A stretch of DNA of 51,231 nt from Streptosporangiales bacterium (GCA_009784565.1 WRBL01000004.1:1-51231); one strand, 5' to 3'. Counted from the stretch's first letter, positions 43,034 to 51,231 are shown. The notes: generated from the sequence alone by a model not told the origin. Numbers and translations: made by a program.

Positions 43034-45166
43034 TCAGGAGTCGTCTCGGGCGGCGGCGGCCTCGAGGCCGGGGGCACGGTTCTCGGCGTCGGCGGCGGCC
43101 TGGTCCTCGCGGTCGGGGATGTCCCACATGCCGGCGCCCTTGCTGATCACGTGGCCGGTGCGCTGCCAGGAGGCCAGGGCCTGGTCGACCGTGCTCTTGT
43201 GCGCGGTCCGGCCGCCCTCGGCGAGGGCGGTCTCGATCTCGCCGCGCTTGATCGGCCCCTGCGCGCGGACGATCTCGTAGACGGCCTGCTTGATCGTGGC
43301 GCCGACCAGGGCGCCCTTCCCGTCGGCGACGGTGGGCTGGGGGCCGTTGAGCAGCGCTTCCAGGTCGGCTTCGATGTCGGCGGCCACGTCGTCGCTGTCG
43401 GCGGCGGCCAGGGCGGCCAGCCGCTCCCAGCGGCCCGCGTAGTCCTCCCCCGCCGCCCGGACCGACCGGGCGTCCAGCCGGGCCATGACGCCGGCCGCGC
43501 GGGCCATCGCGTCGTAGATGCCGTCGGGGTCGGCGTGGTAGGTCCGGGCGGGCACCGGGCGGGTCCCGCGGCCGAGCAGGAAGCACCAGCCGGACTCGTC
43601 GGGCAGCAGCCGCGGGTTCACCCCGGCCAGGGCGCCGCCGAGGGCGTTGGCGTTGATGTCGGAGCCGGCCTTGAACAGCGCCACGATGCCCGTCTGGGCG
43701 AAGGCGCGGATCTGCTGCGCGCCGGGGTCCCCGCTCTGCCCGCCGGTCTCGTGCATGAGGAATTCCTGCGTGACCAGGGTGACCCCGACACCGAACTTCG
43801 GGCCGAGCCGCTGCAGGTCCTTGACGATCCGGGCGATCCAGGGGTCCTTCAGGAGCTCCTGGCACTCGTCCAGGATCACCTGCAGGAACGGCTCTTCCGG
43901 GGACGCCGGCCAGTAGCCGCGGCCGGTGCGCTCGTACCCGTGGGAGTCGGTCCAGGTCAGGGACTGGTCATACCGTCCCCGGGTCCGCATGATCCGGTAC
44001 GCGCACTTCAGCATCAGCACCGTCTCGGCCCTGCGGGTGGCGTACCAGTCGACGTGGTCCTTCAGGGCCGGGCCGCTGGAGCCTTCCTGCCCGTCGGCGT
44101 ACCACACGACGAAGAGGCCGCTGTGCAGCATCTCCAGGACGCTGAGGTCGATGAGCCGGGACTTGCCGTGGTTCATCAGGCCGCTGACGGCGTTGTTCAG
44201 GGCCCGGACGGGCTCGCCGTCGCGGACCTGGTAGAGCGCGCAGCGGACCGGGCCGTCGGGGTAGACGCCGGGCGACCAGGTGCCGGTGGCCCTGTCCAGG
44301 CTGGGGCCGGGCCAGGCGATCTCGGCGGCGTGCTGGGCGTTGGTGTCCTCGATGACGATGAGCCGGGCGTTGAAGCCGTAGCGGTCCGGGCTGCCCTTCG
44401 GGGGCTTTTCCAGGTTGATCTGCTCGGGGTCCAGGCCGAGCGCGCTGGCGAGGCTGTGGCGGAACTCCTCGCCGGTCAGCTTCTTGGTGGTGTCGCGGCC
44501 TCGGACGCCCATGATCAGGTAGGTGGCGGCGCCGTCGGGGCGCTCGCGGGGCAGGAGCCGGGCGCGGGGCAGGAGCTTGCCGGGCGCGGCGACGTGGGTC
44601 TCCCACGCTTCCAGGACCGGGTCGACGGCGCGGGCCCGGACGGCGCGGGGCCCGGCGGGGCGGATGCGGTGGTACTGCCACCACAGCCAGGACAGGGGGA
44701 AGAAGCCGGGCACCGCGATGAGCACGACGGCCAGGCGGCCGGGCCCGGAGGTCAGGCCGGAGGCGGTGACCAGGGCGAGCCAGCCCGAGGCGGCGGCCGT
44801 GCAGGCCAGCGCGTAGTACAGGTGGCTGCGGGGGCCGTTCTTGCGGCGGGGCAGCTGGGCCGCGCCGGCCCAGACCGCGCCGGCCAGCAGCGGGATCCAC
44901 CACAGCGGCCGGGCGGGCGGGACCAGGTGGGCGAGCGTGCCCAGGCCGGCCAGGGGGCCGATCACGAGCCACGGGCGGAGCGCGTGGCGGTGGCGGTGGG
45001 TGCGGCGGCTGATCAGCCGGGCCATCCCGTCGGAGTGGCCGGGCTGGCCGGCCACCGCCCGGGACTCGATGTCAAAACGGCCGTTTTCATTCGGGGCGGC
45101 CTGGTAGCGGGAGGGCACGCCACCGGTGCCGGTGGCGCTGGCCTCGTCGGTCCGATGGCGTGCCAT
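43034..45166 (-). CDS. FtsK/SpoIIIE-type transfer protein (TraSA/TraB-like)
   Basis: VSGLMNHGKSRLIDLSVLEMLHSG Walker A, QVILDECQELLKDPWIARIVKDLQRLGPKFGVGVTLVTQ; two N-terminal TM regions. Confidence 0.8.
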   Translation of the reverse strand: MARHRTDEASATGTGGVPSRYQAAPNENGRFDIESRAVAGQPGHSDGMARLISRRTHRHRHALRPWLVIGPLAGLGTLAHLVPPARPLWWIPLLAGAVWAGAAQLPRRKNGPRSHLYYALACTAAASGWLALVTASGLTSGPGRLAVVLIAVPGFFPLSWLWWQYHRIRPAGPRAVRARAVDPVLEAWETHVAAPGKLLPRARLLPRERPDGAATYLIMGVRGRDTTKKLTGEEFRHSLASALGLDPEQINLEKPPKGSPDRYGFNARLIVIEDTNAQHAAEIAWPGPSLDRATGTWSPGVYPDGPVRCALYQVRDGEPVRALNNAVSGLMNHGKSRLIDLSVLEMLHSGLFVVWYADGQEGSSGPALKDHVDWYATRRAETVLMLKCAYRIMRTRGRYDQSLTWTDSHGYERTGRGYWPASPEEPFLQVILDECQELLKDPWIARIVKDLQRLGPKFGVGVTLVTQEFLMHETGGQSGDPGAQQIRAFAQTGIVALFKAGSDINANALGGALAGVNPRLLPDESGWCFLLGRGTRPVPARTYHADPDGIYDAMARAAGVMARLDARSVRAAGEDYAGRWERLAALAAADSDDVAADIEADLEALLNGPQPTVADGKGALVGATIKQAVYEIVRAQGPIKRGEIETALAEGGRTAHKSTVDQALASWQRTGHVISKGAGMWDIPDREDQAAADAENRAPGLEAAAARDDS
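45074..45087. promoter_or_regulatory. AAACG-GC-CGTTT motif, copy 5 (in 5' part of TraB-like ORF)
   Basis: AAAACGGCCGTTTT perfect 14-bp palindrome. Confidence 0.55.
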
Positions 45167-45205
45167 CTTCGCTGTCTCCTTCGTAATCGGGTTACTGGGG
45201 GCGGG

Positions 45206-46234
45206 TCAGGATTCCTTGAGCCACTCGGTGCTGGCGGCCTTGCCGCTGTTGGCGTACTCCTCGCCGGCCGCGTGGGCCTGCAGGCCCTGGAGCGCGGCCT
45301 GCCAGGAGGCGGCGGCCTGGGAGGTCGCCTCCTGGGCGGCCTGGATGGCGGACATGGTCTGGGGGTCGTTGTTCATGCCGCCGGCGAGCATGTCGTTGAC
45401 CAGCTGCTCGCTGTTGGCGACGATCGCCTGCATCTGGGTGGCCTGGTTCGCGACGACCTGCTTGGCCGCGGCGATCGACGGGGCTTCCATGGATTCGGAC
45501 ATTTCTTCTGAACCTCCATTTGGGTTCGCCTCGCCCGGGCGGGCGGGGGTGTCTTCTGCGGTGGTCCCGCTCCCGTTCTGCGCCGGGTCGCCGGCGGGCG
45601 GGGCGGGGGCTTGCGGGGCGGGGGCTTGCGGGGCGGTGCTGTCCGGGTCGGGGACCGGGCGGAGATGCCGCTCGGCGGCCGGGGCCGGGGCCTGGGCGGG
45701 CGCGGACGGGGCCGCGGGAGCGGGCTGCGGGGCCGGGGGAACCGGCGGGACCGGCGGGGTCCCGGGCGCCGCGGCGGCCGGGGCCGGGGCGGGCTGCTTC
45801 TGTTCTTTCGCCTCCGCCCCGGGGAGGCCGGGGCGGCCGGCGTCGAGCCACTTCACGAAGGACAGCGGCGTCTTGCCCTCCTTCACGAGGTCGCGGTGGG
45901 CGGCGCGGTTGTCGCGGATCGCCTGCAGCTCGTCCTTGAGGTGCTCCATGCGGCGCTCGCCGGCGAGCCGGCCGGTCTCGCGCAGGTGGGAGACGTGCTG
46001 CCAGTCCTCGGCGAGCGCGCCGCGGAACGTCGGCAGACCGTGCGCGAGCTCGTGGCCCCACCAGGTGAGCGCCCGCCGGTTGGCGGCCCGCCGGACGCGC
46101 TTGTCGCTCCAGCTCGGGTTGACCTTCGCGATCTCGGTGGCGTGCTTGTCGCGGGCGCCGCGCCAGTCGGACTTGGTGCGCTCGGCGGCGTAGCCGCACG
46201 CCCAGACGATGAAGATGACGGCGATGAGGGACAT
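45206..46234 (-). CDS. Hypothetical protein, N-terminal TM and Pro/Ala-rich linker
   Basis: 342-aa ORF in the transfer operon. Confidence 0.55.
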   Translation of the reverse strand: MSLIAVIFIVWACGYAAERTKSDWRGARDKHATEIAKVNPSWSDKRVRRAANRRALTWWGHELAHGLPTFRGALAEDWQHVSHLRETGRLAGERRMEHLKDELQAIRDNRAAHRDLVKEGKTPLSFVKWLDAGRPGLPGAEAKEQKQPAPAPAAAAPGTPPVPPVPPAPQPAPAAPSAPAQAPAPAAERHLRPVPDPDSTAPQAPAPQAPAPPAGDPAQNGSGTTAEDTPARPGEANPNGGSEEMSESMEAPSIAAAKQVVANQATQMQAIVANSEQLVNDMLAGGMNNDPQTMSAIQAAQEATSQAAASWQAALQGLQAHAAGEEYANSGKAASTEWLKES

Positions 46235-46243
46235 GTCAGGCTC

Positions 46244-46678
46244 CTAAATGCGTGACTGGATGGCGTTGCTGACCGCGGCGGCCGGCCCCTGGAGGTCGGT
46301 GCCGAGCGTGTGGAAGAAGCCGCTGGAGAAGACCGCCAGCAGGAAGGGCAGCACGAACGCGAGCCACAGGCCCGTCGTCGCGGCCGTCTTGAGGATGTGG
46401 CGGGCCAGCATCCCGAGGACGAACAGGGTGATGACGGCCAGGACCAGGTTCGCGTCCTGGCCGATGGCCCTGGAGATCCAGCCGATGAGGCCGGCGATCC
46501 AGTGGCCGAACCCGGTCTCCCGGGCCAGGGTGCCGGCGAACGCCATCATGACGATGGCGGCGGTGAGCAGCACCTCGGGCGTGCGGCGTCCGGGGAGGTC
46601 GTGGCGGTGCTTGACCATGAACAGCGCGACCGCCGCGAGGATGACCGCGGCCCCGTTTCCGATGATTCCTGTGAGCAC
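46244..46678 (-). CDS. Small multi-TM membrane protein
   Basis: Hydrophobic segments; GTG start VLTGIIGNGAAVILAAVALF. Confidence 0.55.
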   Translation of the reverse strand: MLTGIIGNGAAVILAAVALFMVKHRHDLPGRRTPEVLLTAAIVMMAFAGTLARETGFGHWIAGLIGWISRAIGQDANLVLAVITLFVLGMLARHILKTAATTGLWLAFVLPFLLAVFSSGFFHTLGTDLQGPAAAVSNAIQSRI

Positions 46679-46710
46679 GTCGGCGCTCCTTTCGTTAGTG
46701 GCGGTCGCGC

Positions 46711-47292
46711 TTACAGCGCGAGGGCGATTCCGGTGACCAGCACCACGACCACGACGGCGAACACCAGGCCGCGCGTGACCGAGGTCGTGGAGTCCTGGCC
46801 GAGACGGCAGACGGCGTGGACGGCGAACAGGGGGAGGCCGGCGGCCCAGTAGGCGATCACCAGGACCGGGGCCTCCTCCATGACGCGGGCCGCGCCGTCG
46901 GTGTAGGTGCGCCAGGTCTCCCGCAGCGGGAGCGACGCCCCCGACCAGCTGCCGAACGGCGACGGGTGCTGCGGCGACGGCGGCCGGACCCGACCGGTTG
47001 CCTCCGGCGGGAGGGGCGCCGTCGCCGGCTCCTCCCCCGCCGTGCGGGCCTGCGGGATGTCCTGGGCCGGCTCGGCCTGGCCGGGTTCGGCGGCCGCCGC
47101 GCCCCACCGCTGGACCGCGATGTCCATGGCCCGGCGGACACTGTCCGTAGCCGTTTCCGGTTCGGGGTGCCGTCCGCGACCCCGGCGAGGTACGCTGTCT
47201 CGCGTGCGCGCGCGCGCCATCTGCGCGTTGATTCCCTCTTGGGTGTCTGGCTCGTGCACTGCACTCTCCTGTGCACTCTGTCCGTAGGTCAC
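46711..47292 (-). CDS. Membrane protein, C-terminal TM segments
   Basis: APVLVIAYWAAGLPLFAVHAV, GLVFAVVVVVLVTGIAL. Confidence 0.55.
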   Translation of the reverse strand: MTYGQSAQESAVHEPDTQEGINAQMARARTRDSVPRRGRGRHPEPETATDSVRRAMDIAVQRWGAAAAEPGQAEPAQDIPQARTAGEEPATAPLPPEATGRVRPPSPQHPSPFGSWSGASLPLRETWRTYTDGAARVMEEAPVLVIAYWAAGLPLFAVHAVCRLGQDSTTSVTRGLVFAVVVVVLVTGIALAL

Positions 47293-47312
47293 GGCGGGTT
47301 ACCCCCTCTTCC

Positions 47313-47693
47313 TCAGACCCGGATGGTCTCGTGGCGCTCGGCGAAGGCCGTGAGGCCGCCGATGAGCGCCGTGATCTCGGTGGTCAGTTCGGCGGTGACC
47401 GACTCGAACCGGAGCTGCTGCTGGCGGATCGCCGCCTGGTCACCCGTTTTCTTCGCGGCGGACAGCGCCGCTTCCGCCCGCCGCTGCTTCTTGACCGCGA
47501 CCGAGGTGGCCCGGTCGACCGCCACCCGCAGGCCCTGGAGCGGGGTCTCGGCGACCTCGAACCGCGCGGCCCAGGTCCGCTCCTGGTTGGCCCGGCTGGC
47601 GTCCTGGCGCTGCTTCTTCGTGCGGCGGGTGCCACGGCCGGTCGTCCCGGCGGCCCGGAACGGCTTGCCCGCCAGGTCCGTGTTCTCGCTCAC
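47313..47693 (-). CDS. Hypothetical basic helical protein
   Basis: GTG-started 126-aa ORF. Confidence 0.5.
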   Translation of the reverse strand: MSENTDLAGKPFRAAGTTGRGTRRTKKQRQDASRANQERTWAARFEVAETPLQGLRVAVDRATSVAVKKQRRAEAALSAAKKTGDQAAIRQQQLRFESVTAELTTEITALIGGLTAFAERHETIRV

Positions 47694-48688
47694 CGCTGTG
47701 TCTCCTTCCTGGTGCCGGCCGCCGGGGCGGCGGCGGAGTCGGGTCCCCGGTCGGGGCCTGAGTCGGGGTGCGGGTCGGGTCCTGGGTCGGCCTGCGGGTC
47801 GGGTCCTGGGTCGGTCCGGTCCGTCTCCGGACGGGCGACCGGGTCCGGGGCCGGGTCGGGCAGTCGGGTCAGCGCGGCCGACCCGGTCCGGGTGGCCGAA
47901 AGGCACCCGACTCCCTTTCCTGAAATCCCGGGAACCGGATTACCCGGCTGCCCGGAAATTCCCGTTCCCGAATTTCGGATTTCCATATTTTCCGGAAATT
48001 CGATTACGCTATTTCCCTGGCTTGAAAACGTTTCCCCAAGACCGCCTTTCTCGTTTCGCGTGGATCCGTTCGCGGTGACCCGGGGAATCTGAGTTCCCCG
48101 GTTGGCCGCCCCGGTGAGCGGCCCGGCCGCCGGGATCCCGGCATAAAACCGGGAAACGCATTCCCGGGCGGGGGCCGGCAGGCGGGATTCGCCGCCGGCG
48201 GCCGCCCGGAGGCCGGGAACCGCCTGCTCCCCGTGCGCGTGCGCACACGGGCGCGTGCCGGTGCCTGCGCGCGCACGTTGGGCGTTCGCTTCAGGCGCCC
48301 GCTGCGGCAGCGGCCCGTCGGCGGTGCGGGTTCCCCCAGGCGCGGGGGAGGCCCCGCTGCGGCCCTCGGTGCTGCCAGCCGGGGCAGTCGCGGCCTTTCG
48401 GCTGGCAAGGGCTTGCGCGAGACCAGGCGCAAAAAAAGCAGTCTCGCGGATTCCCGCCGGTGCAGCATTCCCGGTTACGGGAATCCGGGGAAAACCGGAT
48501 TCGGGAATCCTGGCCTTCCGGTCCCGGGTTTCCGTGGCCGCGTATTTCCCGGATAGGTGCCCGGCCGCCGGGCAGGCAGCCCGCAGGGCCGGAATCGTCG
48601 GTGCCGCAGTGCTGCCCGCGCAGGGAAGTGCGCCGTTGAATTCGGCGGCGATTGCGTGTTCCGCGTATTTCACGGGTGCGCCGCGCAT
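47690..48688 (-). CDS. Low-complexity ORF, doubtful as protein-coding
   Basis: Compositionally odd; overlaps dense DNA repeats. Confidence 0.25.
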   Translation of the reverse strand: MRGAPVKYAEHAIAAEFNGALPCAGSTAAPTIPALRAACPAAGHLSGKYAATETRDRKARIPESGFPRIPVTGNAAPAGIRETAFFAPGLAQALASRKAATAPAGSTEGRSGASPAPGGTRTADGPLPQRAPEANAQRARAGTGTRPCAHAHGEQAVPGLRAAAGGESRLPAPARECVSRFYAGIPAAGPLTGAANRGTQIPRVTANGSTRNEKGGLGETFSSQGNSVIEFPENMEIRNSGTGISGQPGNPVPGISGKGVGCLSATRTGSAALTRLPDPAPDPVARPETDRTDPGPDPQADPGPDPHPDSGPDRGPDSAAAPAAGTRKETQR

Positions 48689-48870
48689 CAGGCTTCGCCG
48701 CCCTCGTCCGCCCGACCGGTTGCGGCCCCGACTCCGGTGAGCACCCGCCCGACCGACTCGGCGTCCCGACTCGCACCCGACGGCTGGCCCGACTCGCGGC
48801 CCGACTCGGCGGCCCGACCGGGGGCCGACCCGGCGCCCGACTCGGCACCCGACCGGTGCCCCGACTCTCG
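47735..48870. other. GTCGGG-repeat arrays in opposite orientation flanking a repeat-dense core
   Basis: Left array of GGGTCGGG/GAGTCGGG about 47735-47880; right array CCCGACTCG about 48726-48865; 24-bp-period repeat at 47769 and 47793. Confidence 0.6.
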
Positions 48871-49968
48871 GCGGGCCTTCAGGTCGTCGCGGAGCTTGCG
48901 GGCGTTCTGGGTGCCGATCCTGAACAGCTGACGGAGATTGTCGGCACCGATCGCTGAGCCGTGACTAGCGATGTGCGATTCGTTGACCGCCACGGCGTTC
49001 CCGATCGGGTCGGCCGAGCCGTCGCCGTTCGGCGCTTCCATCGGGAGGACCTGGCGGAGGGCGAGCGCCTTGTGCGCCGCGCAGCACTCCGAGTTCTGCC
49101 CCTCGGCCTGGTCGCCGCCATTGCCTCCGGGTCCGTCGCCGCCCGGGTTCACGATGTTGTCCAGCTTCTGCTCGAACGCGGACCGGGGGTTCTGGCCCTT
49201 GTCGAAGTTCTTGCGCAGCTTGGCGATCTCGGCGCACGCGTCGTCCAGGTACTTCGACGTGCCGAGCATGAACACGAGGTCCTGCGGCGGCCGGTCGTGC
49301 CCGTTCGGGAACATGACGGCGAGCGCCGCCTCGGCCTTGCGCTTCTTCTGCAGCATGTCCAGGGCCGCGCTGTAGGAGGTGACGCCCCACAGGATCATGT
49401 GGCGGCGGATTTCCCGGCTGCCGCGGTAGTCCGCCAGGTAGCGGGCGAACGGGATCTTGTCGCGCTTCTGGCCCGGGCCCCGCTCGGCGACCAGGCCGCG
49501 GCGCCACCGGATAATGAACTGCCACACCTCGAGGATCGAGACGAACAGGACGGGAAGCACGGCATGCACGGCCGACCCGAACGGGTCCCCGTGCGCGGCC
49601 CCGACGTTGATGCCGAGCTGCAGCCCGATCAGCGCCAGGATCATCCCGCGCAGCCACCAGAGCTTCAGCCGTTTCCCGGCCGGGACTCCCTTCTGCGCCA
49701 GCTCGAGCCAGATCGCCAGTCCCGACAGGATGATGATTCCGAGGTCCGTGCCGACGGGCACCATCCAGGCGATCTTCTTGCCGACGACCGGGCTGACGGC
49801 CTTGGTCACGGCGGAGAACATGCCGACGAACGCCATGCCGGCCAGCGCGCCGGACGCGGCGCCCAGCGCCGCGAGCGTGCGTCGCAGGCCGGTGCCCAGC
49901 GGCGGCGGAGCGGGCGGCCCGGCAGTCGCCTGGTCCTCGCTCTGGGGCGTCGTGGTTGTCGTCGTCAT
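48688..49968 (-). CDS. DUF2637 / SpdB-like plasmid spread protein
   Basis: TDLGIIILSGLAIWLELAQKG...LRGMILALIGLQLGINVGAAHGDPFGSAVHAVLPVLFVSILEVWQFII. Confidence 0.75.
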   Translation of the reverse strand: MTTTTTTPQSEDQATAGPPAPPPLGTGLRRTLAALGAASGALAGMAFVGMFSAVTKAVSPVVGKKIAWMVPVGTDLGIIILSGLAIWLELAQKGVPAGKRLKLWWLRGMILALIGLQLGINVGAAHGDPFGSAVHAVLPVLFVSILEVWQFIIRWRRGLVAERGPGQKRDKIPFARYLADYRGSREIRRHMILWGVTSYSAALDMLQKKRKAEAALAVMFPNGHDRPPQDLVFMLGTSKYLDDACAEIAKLRKNFDKGQNPRSAFEQKLDNIVNPGGDGPGGNGGDQAEGQNSECCAAHKALALRQVLPMEAPNGDGSADPIGNAVAVNESHIASHGSAIGADNLRQLFRIGTQNARKLRDDLKARRESGHRSGAESGAGSAPGRAAESGRESGQPSGASRDAESVGRVLTGVGAATGRADEGGEA

Positions 49969-49973
49969 ATCTG

Positions 49974-50225
49974 CTACAGCTCCAGCTCGTACTCGTTGCG
50001 GGGCCACGTCTTCGCCGCCAGGTCCTTGAGCAGACGCTCGTGACGGCGGCGGAGGCGGCGGGTCAGGTGTTCGGGGTGGCTCGACGGCATCGCGTGGCCG
50101 GCGCGGGCTTCCTGCTCGGCGGCGAGACGGCCACGCCGTCCGGTCGGGTCCAGGCAGCGGCGGCCCGCCGTGGCCAGCGTCGACCGCGGGCCTTGCAGCC
50201 GCTGTGACAGCTCGTTCCTGCTCAC
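49974..50225 (-). CDS. Small basic hypothetical protein
   Basis: 83-aa ORF; start overlaps the SsgA-like stop. Confidence 0.5.
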   Translation of the reverse strand: MSRNELSQRLQGPRSTLATAGRRCLDPTGRRGRLAAEQEARAGHAMPSSHPEHLTRRLRRRHERLLKDLAAKTWPRNEYELEL

Positions 50226-50644
50226 CGGGCACCGCCTTCCTGCCTGAGAAGGTCGGCGAGCTCGGTGTCCACGTCGTCGTCACGGTGCTCGGGCTCGGCG
50301 CCGTCGGGCACGGCCTGGTAGGTGCGGTTCAGGAAAGCGGCGGCGGCCTCCGCCAGGAGCTCGAATCGCGCCTGGCCGAACGGGGAGGACAGCTCGATGT
50401 TGAGCAGCCCGTCGCAGGCCGGCCAGATCCGGACGTCGCCGGGACCGAACGCGTGCTCCAGGCCCGTGCGGAGCAAGGCCCGGCTGAAGGTCCACTCGAC
50501 CGGTTCCGGCTCGCCCACGTGGAAACTGAGGCGGACCGCGTACGGGTCACTGGCGAAGTAGGCGAACGTGGCGGCCAGTTCCACCTCCGGCCCGCCGGTC
50601 ATCAGGCGGACGGTGATGTCGGACGTGACGGTGCAGGTGCTCAT
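50222..50644 (-). CDS. SsgA/SsgB-like sporulation and cell division regulator (SALP)
   Basis: FAYFASDPYAVRLSFHVGEPEPVEWTFSRALLRTGLEHAFGPGDVRIWPACDGLLNIELSSPFGQARFE. Confidence 0.85.
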   Translation of the reverse strand: MSTCTVTSDITVRLMTGGPEVELAATFAYFASDPYAVRLSFHVGEPEPVEWTFSRALLRTGLEHAFGPGDVRIWPACDGLLNIELSSPFGQARFELLAEAAAAFLNRTYQAVPDGAEPEHRDDDVDTELADLLRQEGGAR

Positions 50645-50763
50645 CACTCGCCCCTCCGCCTCATGCCGAACGAGACGACGGCCAGGACCGCGATCAGGAC
50701 GATCAGGCCGCCCGGGGTGAACAGGGACGCGTAGTAGGCGTGCAGCGACTCGGCGGCGATCAC
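50644..50763 (-). CDS. 39-aa single-TM peptide
   Basis: VIAAESLHAYYASLFTPGGLIVLIAVLAVVSFGMRRRGE; overlaps both neighbours. Confidence 0.5.
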   Translation of the reverse strand: MIAAESLHAYYASLFTPGGLIVLIAVLAVVSFGMRRRGE

Positions 50764-51218
50764 GACGTCGCCCCCAGTCCCGCGATGGCGAAGACGTCCC
50801 CGGCGAGATCGCCCGCCAGGGCCGGGTCCGGCACAACGGGAGCGGTCCACGGCAGGCGGGCCCAGCACAGGCCCGGGGCCCCGACGGTGAACTCGGACAT
50901 CCGGGACACGATCCACAGGCCCATGCCGGACTCCCCCAGCGGCGGGCACTCCGCCGGCACCGCCGGGGCCTTGCCGTCGGCGGGGCCGTCGTCAGCCACG
51001 ATGATCACCGCGTGGTCTCCGGCCTGCGCGGTAACCGAGACGCCGATCCATCCGTCCCGGGCCGACAGGGAGTGGCGGACGGAGTTCGTCACCAGCTCGG
51101 AGACGATCATCTGGGCCGCGTCGATGTTGGCGCATCCCATGGACGCCAGGACCTCGCCCGTGAAGTGGCGGGCGTCGCTGGCCGACTCCGGGATGCCGGG
51201 GAAGACTTTCGTCGTCAT
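50760..51218 (-). CDS. RsbW-like ATP-binding (HATPase) regulatory protein
   Basis: AAQMIVSELVTNSVRHS, VIIVADDGPADG, GESGMGLWIVSRMSE; completed across the circular junction. Confidence 0.85.
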   Translation of the reverse strand: MTTKVFPGIPESASDARHFTGEVLASMGCANIDAAQMIVSELVTNSVRHSLSARDGWIGVSVTAQAGDHAVIIVADDGPADGKAPAVPAECPPLGESGMGLWIVSRMSEFTVGAPGLCWARLPWTAPVVPDPALAGDLAGDVFAIAGLGATS

Positions 51219-51231
51219 GACGCCACCTCCG
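51109..51231. repeat. Right copy of 123-bp terminal direct overlap (circular contig)
   Basis: Exact match to 1-123, same orientation. Confidence 0.95.

Noticed and set aside
47200-47220. CG-alternating tract GTGCGCGCGCGC as Z-DNA element
   Set aside because: Short and explained by the Ala-Arg codons of MARARTRD.
1-51231. Linear plasmid with terminal inverted repeats
   Set aside because: The end repeats are in direct, not inverted, orientation and complete an ORF when joined, so circular overlap is the simpler reading.
1-51231. CRISPR array, tRNA/rRNA genes, IS elements or transposases
   Set aside because: No direct-repeat/spacer array, no recognisable tRNA or rRNA, and no transposase motif seen; a T-loop-like GGTTCAAATC at about 32944 lies in the MFS ORF without a cloverleaf.

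Overview
The window is a complete circular actinobacterial plasmid or excised element. Bases 1-123 are repeated exactly at 51109-51231, so the circle is about 51,108 bp. It is high-GC and looks streptomycete or streptosporangial; host and family calls come from memory of protein families, with no database search. Backbone: a partition locus (ParA, ParB and five 16-bp palindromes), a primase-like replication protein, a MobF relaxase, two FtsK/SpoIIIE-type translocases, a DUF2637/SpdB-like spread protein, and a tyrosine recombinase. Accessory parts: (a) a tightly coupled developmental-regulator operon (BldC-like, WhiB-like, RsbW-like ATPase, TM peptide, SsgA-like) leading into the transfer genes across the contig junction; (b) a MoxR AAA+ / vWA / third-protein cassette with its own operators; (c) a purine/nucleotide cassette with PurC, a UTRA-GntR regulator, a 6PGDH-like reductase and a GntR-kinase fusion; (d) an XRE/DUF397 module; (e) a minus-strand run of RapZ-C, DUF5131, HD, ASCH and NUDIX genes. 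Main second-look items: a ParA whose Walker A block follows its A' block (block-swapped order); partition palindromes embedded in parB coding sequence; a dispersed AAACG-NN-CGTTT operator family; two families of intergenic hairpins (A and B) alternating between unrelated genes; and a possible antisense RNA over the rep leader.
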